Assembly (NCBI GenBank): GCA_964349045.1
Contig: CAYGFI010000002.1
Coordinates: forward strand, 41,991-105,990
Origin: JACJXF01 sp964349045
GTDB taxonomy: Bacteria; Bacteroidota; Bacteroidia; Bacteroidales; GCA-2748055
Reading direction: 5' to 3'
DNA length: 64,000 nt
Of the stretch, positions 20,901 to 25,943 are shown one piece after another (within the stretch, counting starts at the first letter, position 1; each line of letters starts with the position of its first letter). The notes under the pieces were generated by a model. The model saw nothing but the letters and a program-made list of their open reading frames with translations. It had not been told where the DNA came from and did not search any database. A program made the translations under genes and the position numbers.

Positions 20901-21465
20901 AACCGTAATAGGAATGGTGCCCGTTCAACAAAATATCCAGGTCGCCGTCATTGTCAAAATCTCCCCAGTCAACATCGCCCCAGCTATCATTTGTTAAAAT
21001 ATTCAACCCAATATCTGTAAAGGTACCAATACCATCATTGCTGAAGATTTTCGTCGGGCTATTTCCTGTAATCAGGATATCCAGATCTCCATCGTTGTCA
21101 TAATCGCCCCATGTACCATCTCCATAAGAAATTGAAGCCAGGTTGGCAATTTCAGTAAAAACTGCATTGCCGTCATTCCGGAATACCTTAGCCATTCCAT
21201 TACCAGTGAGCAGTAAATCCAGATCGCCATCGCTGTCATAATCACCCCATTCGATTGATGGCACATATAATCCGGGCAAAGAAGTTGGCACTTCAGTAAA
21301 CGTTTGTGCCTCAACCAACGAAAAATGAAGAAGGAAGAATAAAGAAACTAAAAGCCAGTTTATGCGACTTACGCCTATCCTGACCCGCCCATGCATTTCA
21401 ATGTTTGTTTTGTAAATTTCTGTTGCTGGAATTTGGGCTGTTCTGGTAATTGTTATCTTTTTCAT
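5947..21465 (-). CDS. Giant multidomain T9SS-secreted adhesin-like protein (about 5,170 residues)
   Basis: The open frame runs from 21492; I prefer the Met at 21465 (a further Met at 21396 is possible), since the hydrophobic signal WLLVSLFFLLHFSLVEAQ follows. Numbering from 21492, the order is: seven FG-GAP/VCBS repeats (about 60-400, DxDNDGDLDILLTG); FN3-like (403-510); three long modules, each starting CGVxT..TLTKAxSPYFINC at about 625, 1646 and 2895 with an Asn-rich parallel beta-helix ending NYWGTT, then FN3 and HYDIN-like segments; LamG domains at about 1335-1540, 2281-2495 and 2608-2795; a second FG-GAP block (3525-3742); four Ig-like repeats (3788-4208); seven Ig-like SYxWSxG repeats (4218-4887) with FN3 inserts; and a T9SS type-A sorting domain (about 5098-5181, starting VYPSPFTDFTTISYSL). 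It has no catalytic motif. Ca2+-loaded surface adhesion or carbohydrate binding is inferred. Confidence 0.9.
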   Translation of the reverse strand: MKKITITRTAQIPATEIYKTNIEMHGRVRIGVSRINWLLVSLFFLLHFSLVEAQTFTEVPTSLPGLYVPSIEWGDYDSDGDLDLLLTGNGMAKVFRNDGNAVFTEIANLASISYGDGTWGDYDNDGDLDILITGNSPTKIFSNDGIGTFTDIGLNILTNDSWGDVDWGDFDNDGDLDILLNGHHSYYGWLTRVYEYKNGQYSLKYDFGYNYMGDVNWGDYDNDGDLDILTSGDNSRIFQNNGPAGISTIRNFGAYYDCSSATWGDYDNDGDLDVLLLGYSGVLLSRNDGNNLFTDISTSLPNVRYGYADFGDFDNDGDLDILLTGYKPGEVSEIISRIYRNNGNNVFTDIQAGLTGIHYSCGKFGDYDNDGDLDVILSGHTGTSEITKLYRNDGIVSNTAPLAPNNLSETITDSYVQFSWDKSSDAETPQAGLTYNLRIGTASESGDDFSPASASDGLRQIVRMGNTNLNKTWKINNLQPGEHFWSVQTVDNAYKGSPFATERSFIFTASSHYVPVSPDPFIFKAIQPGETKMQKLQIINPLKSDILHITDIILDNPVFSLNQTAFDIDPADTVELVITFAPSSIGVYNDTLKLTISNPYIPVQKYNVTAYAANTLCGVLTQNTTWTKANSPYFINCGNLGVDQGVTLTIEAGVTVVLDSMKRILVDGELIVKGTEDEPVLFTNNGSNRFERIYFRANSKGQLNNFSIENAQQGIFAENAVIIADKGKISKCNLGISLNGTKAIINNTEIFENTTNGIYAENTSILNLNYSIIRDNKATGLNANSYCNINTTSSIFKNNSGDGFCFTNYSTAVINKSLVENNQGNGISYPSSWEWVNLTAKGNIIRENNGWAIYSNCENQTTIIESNFIQQNGSGLFFRNGTIKSNTISDNRGVGIKAVTSSAISYNKVYNNFSDGIVANGNCNINNNLILSNKGNGIVDNGNSQIRYNEIINNTLNGVLANNISTINYNSVFNNRKYDIEVTKQTSETVNAEYNWWGTTVVDTIKNHVRDFYDDAASVKVDFNPFKGAPVPLESVKGFIAVKDMPGKIKISWQENIKAKNYLLYYDNQSGTIDTTSVWVTLDSLATSYTATLAVGDYKFAIRALGESGGVSQLVYYNYVLSSISEFVPEFIDFGSLRPSKYIDSELITHIKNTGDLSLHVDSIGGITPPFSIGATFPADISSGDSIPVMIKLERNYPLNTYALDARLYSNGSKLQSDTILKISAVIKGISAPANFKASYFKDSLKLTWNAVNESDLAGYKIYRNNAADPSSAMTLANLTNTDTSFSDNTIIPGLTYYYWVTAIDTADYESELSLQLQTISPPKIPNSGLIAFYPFNGNANDESNNGHIASVSGATLVSDRFGKPNSAYTFDGINDKIETDFHLGGYSTFSISVWVKPISFGSGLNRDMIISQDRDWCNGEPFYISFHRDRKFSASITEYCDNSKVITSGTNTVNFENWYHIVYTFDGSQSSLNCKLYINGFLADTASLKGNIYNYVNYNLVFGGKRGSENFNGLLDDIAIYSRVLNLTEITNIYGKPVSPTELNFGALAAGSNKTLKLKILNSESSDADYTINTLNVPFTVGQSSINIQANGSGTINLSFNPSALGFYTDTLYIERTDHSKPLIKVPVSGSSVTQLCGVITEDTTLTKAKSPYFINCVLTIDKGKTLAIEPGVTIQIDSMRKILVDGSLIANGTPEEPIRFISEGGDNFDRIFFRQSGASLLSNVIIEGAQKGIYGENTSLTITGGEITSCGQGIELNNCRANISDILISGNLNNGIYSYNGTTGSISNSNINNNIENGVLQGAFTMTGNTITNNRGWGIYIDENQGKAIDNCILNNNGSGLHASNSLINRNIVSSNTDQGINATGATIGENIISSNKGIGINAWSSRVQDNTINNNLGWGIRAVSSTLTNNKVRDNSLGGISGESLTLLLNFINHNAGNGLSLSASTIKQNEILQNAGNGISTSGYNIIENNKIAYNTGDGINEGSNCTIKFNDIYANGGDGIETATLPVINFNNIIGNKAFDLKATKQSNETVNAENNYWGTTSSSVIKQRVYDYYDDGATVKVDYDPYKNEPITLNVVQGFTANKISNGIIELNWTPVMKSSGYQLFYDNQSGIVDSLNIWVSLDSSKTSYQASLPKADFKFAIKALGANNNSSKLSYTQFKLSAILDLAPVLVDFGTLRPSKYSKPQLSAWIRNVGDKPLYIDSLAVIDHPYKYAYEVPDTIIDGDSAIIVFTLDRNSVQGSYKDNLNIFCNASNKVNTLNEGLVAYYPFQGNALDESGYGRNGNVSGAFLGNDRFGNPNSAYSFDGIDDYIKSFSNNLPTGERTISLWFNANKVSNMPGLIGYGGSSSCNSYLQIINSGQNGKFEVQSHCGANSLMHTYSQIPVNTWHHWLITTSQAGTVMYIDGAEVSRNSNFINNTFVTDRELSIGSAVSPYGSAPYTDASVGYFSGSLDEIRIYNRSISESEIQALYYSEASSISLIAKFDYIDPPSNFKANYYCDSMQFTWNASSEADLAGYKLYRNNSDDTSSLVPLFNLGKNVTAFTDHSFIPGQNYSYWISAIDTAGFESNLSNSVKTTANGLPTDGLLAWYPYNSNANDESGNNNNCTVSSATLAPDRFGVANNAFSFTGSSKIFSSISNVPQGNTPRSICFWTKPNSDGGTIINMGKNECSYKMFSIGRSGATAYFWGGCYDFPLGFTIPNNEWSHIALTYEGGNMVIFKNGSLVNTLQSVPFSTFFSDFIIGAFGNNANDTWNYYNGLIDDIALYNRALTPEEVTLLYQGTQHQKVNFSVVETNSSITKTFNLSNTANIPKSFKLYAPTAPYAIEQSSITVDASGNVPVNVTFHPTVLGVYRDTILVEAESHDEPIRVVALSGLSVTPVCGVYSEDFTLTKEYSPYYINCNMGVDSGATLTIEPGVMLILDSMRQVTIDGRLVANGTESEPILFTNAAFDPFGNIFFRSGSGEFSHFQIENADKGIWGDVSEVTLSRGKISNCRNAVEMNGGKLIIDSMTFIDNRENGVFANNNVTGNITNSLFTGNYYGVNSPGGNFTFENNILSENKSWAVILSSNSNKPVRNNIVTNNGAGMSVNTANLIENNIIELNKGEGLNAWNSFVSGNKVLRNSGRGMYANNCSVRDNVIEYNFSSGLFSDGGSIVERNSIRYNTGDGVIGGNITLSSNYIENNSGIGVSLTNSAISDNKIMKNGSIGIQSDNNTITSNLVASNGNDGIRENGNSQIMYNDIFDNMDDGIEAANLPVINFNNIYNNKKFNVKALRKSYETINAKENYWGTTLTSKISSKIWDYYDDGVTVKVTYSNWANEAILMRPVDNFRARTLEGGKVELVWNNHPKAYQYYLFYSNSDVAIDTTIAWVVLDSTKISYQTTLPDGEYLFGIKPVNYSLEQGIMATTDGTSDGTPPTLLSAYGETQDSTLLVTFSEEIDFFSAIDPAKWSLNNGLSVKKVYRAEDKDLIVGGNWGDLRVYLNNSIIKSIDLRVTNSMGIYNSGWLRPAFTDIDTDGDFDLFIGNDGNTVFFRNIGNALNPIWNQQSLKGFPLNCHQSFYPVDINNDSNVELINANNWCAASIISFSEELYQDQTLWKQSSFMGFCSGKASFTDIDNDKDFDLFIGDCGGNLYFYRNDGNSFEPKWSMVTSNYLTNLGTYSTPEFTDIDGDGDFDLFLGKENGSITYFRNDGTPEEALFSRVTDNFLDIYYYLSAPVFIDLDGDGSKQAVILQLDGPLPGTGTEISLSNTGMADNTGNIAGSQNITFYTDDGNKNPSVILGSIPGVVSKDVTVNYIISDAEKDIVKLKPSYSTDGGTTWHMASITGDTVNLDSTKYSGSVVWHSYADIPGVVLKNVRFRLTPRDGDLRYDGTPGVSNKLIVNNNIRPVVTIPLIVGEVKDDVTISYLINDNEADLCRIYAEYYNPVTKVWLGATITGDTTDIANGVHSIVWKAGIDLAGSARVTPFRITPYDADKGQSDTVDLVVDNIGISSVQITNMLPFETGGDVLFNYLVSDDEQDEIDLRAQYSTNKGLTWKTASVSGNLDSIVFADYAGSFTWNTNTDFNGIDVSDVLFRLTPNDGNDGIPAEWTFHIDNNGIPAVTLAEISGLKRGNIIISYNLTDPEGNSLRITMRYLKNNLWNPCTLEGKTTGILPANYSGSLVWNSLTDIPDADGTYTLIMIPADNDEGAIDTIDIEINNMSIINLGGSSAICQGQSHVYNAGWEYKSFLWSTGETSRSVELNTNGSYWVKAVDYNNKIHYSDTVTISVHPLPEPELGNDIFLCQGQQETLFAGTFNSYSWNTGYTGSTLAVGSTGNYTVTVTDEFGCQNSDTAYVFVQSPYEDEQICFVTANKQLNNNTIVWKRTPGKGTLLYKVYRESISGGYEMIGMQEYDDAGIFTDTLSFSDQLKYNYKLSLVDTCGHESGLSPAHGTIFLKVNKGSAGFDLTWTAYEGINLAKYEIYRGSDSINMVKVKDIAGSITSWSDNFVPQCVVYYKVKASIPSGCIDAGSPDYTGIESNIAGNGAVKPRPVIMGPVTFCDGESTMLDAGNFASYLWSNGKTTQSIEISTGGKFTVNVSNDFGCYATSDTFTISVTTSPQFNLGNDTTVCGNQLMTINGPAAFHSYLWENGSTQKDRSVSSTGLFRLTVTDKNGCQGSDEILVVYSNTPIITLNPIEYICGDEPAFLDPGEFVSYKWSNGSNSRIQKVATNQALEVTVYDVNSCSATKQVLVESRSSAKLDLGSDLTICQNDSVELSPRNSYISYLWSSGETTAKIVVHNAGNISLQATDIFKCRSTDTIAINTLPAPIAPNLGTTRTICYGDEIIIDAGSGYASYMWNNNMTTQSIAIDTSGIFSVTAYGVNGCGSKASLEVKATIPYSGQKICMVTVDESGKNMVIWEKPDMSSIEQYLIYRESTFAGVYEIIGVQSATQLTVFTDAASAPEEKSDRYRISVVDTCGNESPMSPPHKTMHLTINKGLNEELNLIWENYEGMLFGTYEIYRGPAADSLELLKTVQSSITSFTDNTVPEGIVYYQISLLNPDTCDPAGLLGKKASSGPFVHSLSNLEDNRIQGTNINNPLADAIQLTVYPSPFTDFTTISYSLEKPARMKVEIYNVVGEKIKIMLDENQSAGAYKLEMKATDVNYKPGLYYLRILVDDTVIMRKAMLTR

Positions 21466-21492
21466 GTTACCCGGAATATATATTTGTTGCAA

Positions 21493-21965
21493 GTGAGTTT
21501 CCCTGATAAAATGGACTTGTTCTCGTGTTAAATGATCAGAAAAGTTTGTTGGTTCAGGTACTATCGATTTTTTTAAATTAACCGATTAAATTAATACTTA
21601 AAAAAAACTTAATCAAGTAATAATCCAGATTATTCTAAATAATAAATAAATAGCCATTTCACCCGGATAACCTGTTTTTCTTATGAATATCAACATTCCT
21701 ATCATGTTTAATATGCTTTCATTCTACGTAAACATGTTTTATAATATAATTTTGCTGATCAGGATATGATCATACCGGACTTAATAGTTAATGTTCCAGG
21801 TATGTTTTTAGTGAATCACTTTGAAGGAAATCAATATTATTTGCTGCCGTTTTACTATACTTGTGAAAAATCATTGTTACAGACCGGGAATAATTTATTC
21901 AACCCGAATTAAAAACATGCTTATTCAAAAAGTAGTTTTGAATAAAATATTTTAACCTTATAACT
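21493..21965. other. 473-bp divergent intergenic region
   Basis: AT-rich region between two divergently transcribed genes, the giant protein and GH9. It holds no open frame of note. Two plus-strand matches to TAnnTTTG are present, at 21747-21754 and 21933-21940; the second is 26 bases before the GH9 ATG and is the better placed, though I see no good upstream TTG partner. No clear box was found for the giant gene. Confidence 0.4.
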
Positions 21966-24449
21966 ATGAAGACCCGTTATATTGGCAATTCCGTATTTTT
22001 AATTATTTCGTTTTTTTCTTTTGAAATATGCGCTCAATCCCTCCTGATCAGCGATCAGGAATATTTCGAAAAACCCGGATTGAACATTATGGTATTTTTT
22101 GATATTTATCCCGAAGGTCACCAGGGAGCTATTGGCATCATTCAGAACGGAACCCGGGTGGTCACCAACGGAGATTTGCGGCTGGAACCCACACCGGGAC
22201 AATGGCAACCCATCCCAAAGGTTGGAAAACGAGTGGTGGATAGGGCAAAAAATGAGATTAGTGTAGACTGTACCTATCCCGACTCGAATATTAACCGAAA
22301 AGGATTTAACCCGGTTTTTTACCCTGACCTTTATTTTACATACAAGGTTAGGGTTATTGGTGATGGAAATAAATTCCACATTATTGTAGATCTCGACAAA
22401 CCTCTCCCCGCAGAATGGGAAAAGAAAGTGGGATTTAATTTTGAATTGTTCCCCGGAATTCTGTTTGGTAAAAGCTGGTACCTGGATGGTGAATCAGGAA
22501 TTTTCCCCCTGCAACCCAATGGTCCCATGGAGAAAGATGTTGACGGGAACTGGCAGGCTTTCCCGATGGCTGCAGGTCAGAGGCTTACGGTAGCTCCTGA
22601 AAGTGATGCTCAGACAATGAGTATTGAAAGCAAGGGAGAGCCTCTCCAGCTTCTTGATGGACGGTTTTACCATAACAACGGCTGGTTTGTTGTCCGCTCA
22701 CTGGTGACTCCCGGTAAAACTACGGGGGCCATAGAATGGCTGGTAGATTGCAATGTTATTGAGAATTTCAAATCCAAACCGGTGGTGCATGTCAGCCAGG
22801 TTGGATATCACCCCGACCAGGAAAAAATTGCAGTTATCGAAGTTGATAAAAATGAAGTGAAAGTTGAAAAAGCAAGTTTATTAAGAATCTCTGAGGATGG
22901 CGGATCGAAAGAGATCCGTTCCATTGAGCCTGTAGAATGGGGAAATTTTCTGAGATTTAAATATTACCGGTTTGATTTCTCGGATATCAAAACACCCGGA
23001 ATGTATCAGGTTAAATATGCAGGAAACACAACCGAACCATTCAGAATCAGCAAAGATATTTACGACCGGAATGTCTGGCAACCCACCCTCGAATACTTTC
23101 TCCCGGTACAGATGTGCCACATGCGCATAAACGAAGGATACCGCGTATGGCACGGCCTCTGCCACATGGACGATGCCCTCATGGCTCCTGTTGACACCAA
23201 TCATTTCGACGGATACAAACAGGGACCATCAACCCTCACCCGGTTCAAGCCCCTGGAACAGGTTCCCGGGTTGAACCGCGGTGGCTGGCATGATGCCGGA
23301 GATTACGATCTGCGTGTGGAATCACAGGCAGGCGAAGTATGGATTCTCTCCCAGGCATTTGAGCAATTTAATACAGAATGGGATCAGACCACGATCGATC
23401 AGCATAAACTGCTGGTTGAAATTCATCTGCCTGATGGGAAAAACGACATCCTGCAGCAGGTGGAGCACGGTGTAATTACCATCCTGGCCGGTTACCAGAG
23501 TCTCGGGCGTCTTTACCGCGGGATCATTGAAAACAATTTAAGGCAGTATGTTCACCTTGGCGATGCAGCAACCATGACCGATGGTAGAAAAAATAATCCC
23601 AACCTGAAACAGGATGAAGTCACTTCCCACGAATCCGGTATCCACGATGACCGCTGGGTTTTTACTGAAGAAAATCCCGGACGGGAGCTGGAAGTGGCCA
23701 AAGCACTTGCAACAGGGGCAAGGGTTTTAAAGGGATTCAATGACACATTAGCTAATCAGTCAATACAAGCCGCAGAAGAATTGTATGCCCAGGTCAATCC
23801 CGATAAAAATCCCAGATTTACAGGTTCAAAGATAGGTGCAGCCGTTGAACTGCTGATAACAACGGGAAAGAAAGTTTACAGGGATGATATCCTGAAATAC
23901 ACTTCTCATGAATCCTTAAAAAGAAAGGAAACAATAGCATTTACAGGCAGAGTTCTGAAGCAGGTAAATGATCAAAGGTTCACCGAATTGGTTATAACAG
24001 CAGCAATAAATTACAAAGCTGAAGTTGTTAATTTACAAAAGGAAAATCCCTTTGGTGTCCCATACCGGCCGCATATCTGGGGTGATGGCTGGAACATTCA
24101 GAGTTTTGGCGTAAACCAGTATTTTCTCCAAAAATATTATCCTGAAATCTTTGATTCGAAATATATGCTGAATGCTTTGAATTTTGTGTTGGGAAATCAT
24201 CCGGGTGAAAACACATCTTCCTTTGTTTCCGGTGTTGGAGCGCGTTCTGTAACACAGGCTTATGGCATAAACCGTGCAGACCGTTCGTTTATCCCGGGAG
24301 GTTCAGTTTCGGGTACCGGAATTATCCGCCCGGATTTCCCGGAGTTAAAGGAATGGCCTTATTTCTGGCAGCAAACGGAATATGTTATGGGTGGAGGGGC
24401 TACGAATTTTATGTTTCTGGTACTGGCGGCGCAGGCTGATCTGAAATAA
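21966..24449 (+). CDS. GH9 family glycoside hydrolase with extra N-terminal domain
   Basis: 827 residues: signal peptide (1-23, ICAQS), a beta-sandwich extension of about 240 residues, a CelD_N-type Ig-like domain (about 272-365, starting VVHVSQVGYHPDQ) and an alpha/alpha-barrel GH9 domain. Catalytic landmarks are RGGWHDAGDYDLRVE (the DAGD motif at about 443-446, whose Asp activates water) and TEYVMGGGATNF near the end (Glu about 805, the likely proton donor). The CHMDDA stretch near residue 400 marks a Bacteroidetes subgroup. GH9 enzymes hydrolyse beta-1,4-glucans, xyloglucan or glucosaminides. It stands alone on the plus strand with no SusC/D nearby. The catalytic residues are intact; the substrate is uncertain. 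Confidence 0.88.
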   Translation: MKTRYIGNSVFLIISFFSFEICAQSLLISDQEYFEKPGLNIMVFFDIYPEGHQGAIGIIQNGTRVVTNGDLRLEPTPGQWQPIPKVGKRVVDRAKNEISVDCTYPDSNINRKGFNPVFYPDLYFTYKVRVIGDGNKFHIIVDLDKPLPAEWEKKVGFNFELFPGILFGKSWYLDGESGIFPLQPNGPMEKDVDGNWQAFPMAAGQRLTVAPESDAQTMSIESKGEPLQLLDGRFYHNNGWFVVRSLVTPGKTTGAIEWLVDCNVIENFKSKPVVHVSQVGYHPDQEKIAVIEVDKNEVKVEKASLLRISEDGGSKEIRSIEPVEWGNFLRFKYYRFDFSDIKTPGMYQVKYAGNTTEPFRISKDIYDRNVWQPTLEYFLPVQMCHMRINEGYRVWHGLCHMDDALMAPVDTNHFDGYKQGPSTLTRFKPLEQVPGLNRGGWHDAGDYDLRVESQAGEVWILSQAFEQFNTEWDQTTIDQHKLLVEIHLPDGKNDILQQVEHGVITILAGYQSLGRLYRGIIENNLRQYVHLGDAATMTDGRKNNPNLKQDEVTSHESGIHDDRWVFTEENPGRELEVAKALATGARVLKGFNDTLANQSIQAAEELYAQVNPDKNPRFTGSKIGAAVELLITTGKKVYRDDILKYTSHESLKRKETIAFTGRVLKQVNDQRFTELVITAAINYKAEVVNLQKENPFGVPYRPHIWGDGWNIQSFGVNQYFLQKYYPEIFDSKYMLNALNFVLGNHPGENTSSFVSGVGARSVTQAYGINRADRSFIPGGSVSGTGIIRPDFPELKEWPYFWQQTEYVMGGGATNFMFLVLAAQADLK

Positions 24450-24487
24450 ATGACCAGAGGAAGTTAATAACATTCAGCAATTCATAT

Positions 24488-24943
24488 CTACTCATTGTTT
24501 ATTTTTAATAGCTCGTCTATTATATTTTCAGAAATCCTGAAATCAGTAAGCAATAAACTATCAATTATAGGCCTGACAGCACCAATTACCCCTATCTGCT
24601 TTGCTTTGGTTATTACGCCCAGGGTGCCGGTAAATTTTAAATTTAACTTCAAGGCCAACTTTCTGGCTTTCAAGTCATCTATTAAAAGCAATGGATTTTC
24701 AATTTCCTTTGCCAAAGCAATTGCACTAGCTTCCCCTCTATCAATTTGTGTTTCAATAAACTCCTGATATTTTTTGTCCTTAACTTCCTTTATTATAATC
24801 CAATCCGGCAGATTCTCTGAAAACTCCTGAGCGACCTCGGGTGTGGTTATTACATTATCATAAACCTTTCGAAGTATATCCAATTGTCCGATCTTATTAA
24901 ATATGATCAAACAACTTGTATCAGAAATTACAATACTATGCAT
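24488..24943 (-). CDS. DUF3368 PIN-like toxin
   Basis: About 151 residues from the Met at 24943. It starts HSIVISDTSCLIIFNKIGQLD, the SDTS(P/C)LI first acid of DUF3368 PIN-like proteins, and continues with DRGEASAIALAKE and LLLIDDLKARKLA, the conserved Glu and Asp pair that completes the metal site. DUF3368 genes are typically paired with UPF0175 antitoxins, as here: the two frames overlap by eight bases. The frame can be extended upstream to 25015 but that extension lies entirely within the antitoxin gene and is not conserved-looking. Probably an RNase-type toxin; its activity is inferred from the fold. Confidence 0.8.
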   Translation of the reverse strand: MHSIVISDTSCLIIFNKIGQLDILRKVYDNVITTPEVAQEFSENLPDWIIIKEVKDKKYQEFIETQIDRGEASAIALAKEIENPLLLIDDLKARKLALKLNLKFTGTLGVITKAKQIGVIGAVRPIIDSLLLTDFRISENIIDELLKINNE

Positions 24944-25163
24944 TGGATATATCAGAATGCAAATCCGACAAAGAATTACTGAAAACAGAAACCCTGTATC
25001 TACCCATAATCTCAATAAAAGTTCTTTTGGATAAACCTGCTAATTTAGCAGCTTGGCCTGATGATAATTTGCCATCCTCATATAACTTAGTAGCAATTAT
25101 CATTGTGTATTCATGGTCCTTTAAATCAACATCATCTGGTACCTGCAGATTTATTGTTTTCAT
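24936..25163 (-). CDS. UPF0175-type antitoxin
   Basis: 75 residues. It has the UPF0175 layout: a beta-strand start (KTINLQVPDDV), then KLYEDGKLSSGQAAKLAGLSKRTFIEIMGRYRV, a helix-turn-helix-like core with the characteristic SSGQAAKLAGLS...F motif. Family members are small DNA-binding antitoxins for DUF3368 toxins, and the toxin gene follows with an eight-base overlap. The gene has its own good promoter directly upstream, so this pair is an independent two-gene operon. Confidence 0.82.
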   Translation of the reverse strand: MKTINLQVPDDVDLKDHEYTMIIATKLYEDGKLSSGQAAKLAGLSKRTFIEIMGRYRVSVFSNSLSDLHSDISNA

Positions 25164-25183
25164 GCTATCACATTTTATAAATA

Positions 25184-25212
25184 CAAAGATACGACTTTTT
25201 CCAATGGTTCAA
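25184..25212 (-). promoter_or_regulatory. Promoter of the UPF0175/DUF3368 operon
   Basis: On the minus strand TTG (25212-25210), an 18-nt spacer and TATCTTTG (25191-25184) fit the Bacteroidetes promoter consensus. The downstream box is about 20 bases before the antitoxin ATG at 25163. Confidence 0.55.
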
Positions 25213-25366
25213 GATTCAAAATCAGCTTAAATGACAGAAACACCAGGGTAACATTTAATCAAACTAATGTGTATCGTTTAATATTTCAAATTTAAGCGCC
25301 AAAATCTAATTCCTTCCATCAATACATATATATTAAGGTGAAATCGAACTCCTATGAAATGAATTC

Positions 25367-25924
25367 TCAATAAAGTCTCGTCCCCAAGTCACAAGCCCTG
25401 ATTAGCTTATCAAGCCGGGCCATCCGGGTAGCTTCCTGTTTGGCTGCCATTATCCAGTACATCCTTGTTTTCTGATAGGAAGGAGGCTGGGATTTAAAAA
25501 AGTTCCAGGCTTTTTCATTTCTTAAAAATATACTTTCCAGATATTCAGGAAATCTTTCGGGTCTGTTTTCATAGCTATAAACTTCTGATTTCTCTTCCCT
25601 GCGTTTGCTAAAAAGCTCCAGGCCAGCCGGCTGCATTAATCCTTTCTCAATAAGGATTTCAACTTTTCTGATGTTAACAGTACTCCAGTTACTTTTTGGC
25701 CTTCGGGGAGTAAACCTGATACAATAACTACTGTTATCAATTGTTCTGCGTATTCCATCGATCCAGCCATAGCACAGGGCTTCATCCACAGACTGTGGCC
25801 AGGTCATGCTGGGTTTGCCTGTACCGACCTTAAAAAACCCAACAATTATTTCCAATTCTTTTTTATGGTTTTTTTCCAGCCATTGGCGAAAGTCGGATTG
25901 GTTTTTGAAAAATACGGCATTCAT
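25367..25924 (-). CDS. YdeI/OmpD-associated family protein
   Basis: 185 residues. It matches the YdeI-like family: FFKNQSDFRQWLEKNHKKELEI at the start, VDEALCYGWIDGIRRTID (the most conserved block), then FTPRRPKSNWSTVN and a helical C-terminal part with PPSYQKTRMYWIMAAKQEATRMARL. It is cytosolic, with no signal peptide. In enterobacteria relatives affect resistance to antimicrobial peptides, but the biochemical role is unknown. It is flanked by genes of unrelated function and is about 20 bases downstream of the GH35-like gene on the same strand, so cotranscription is possible. Confidence 0.82.
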   Translation of the reverse strand: MNAVFFKNQSDFRQWLEKNHKKELEIIVGFFKVGTGKPSMTWPQSVDEALCYGWIDGIRRTIDNSSYCIRFTPRRPKSNWSTVNIRKVEILIEKGLMQPAGLELFSKRREEKSEVYSYENRPERFPEYLESIFLRNEKAWNFFKSQPPSYQKTRMYWIMAAKQEATRMARLDKLIRACDLGTRLY

Positions 25925-25943
25925 CGTGCAATTTTAATTCAGT

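Noticed and set aside
24495..24767. Plus-strand frame opposite the DUF3368 toxin gene
   Set aside because: The minus-strand reading carries all conserved PIN-like residues; the plus-strand translation has none.
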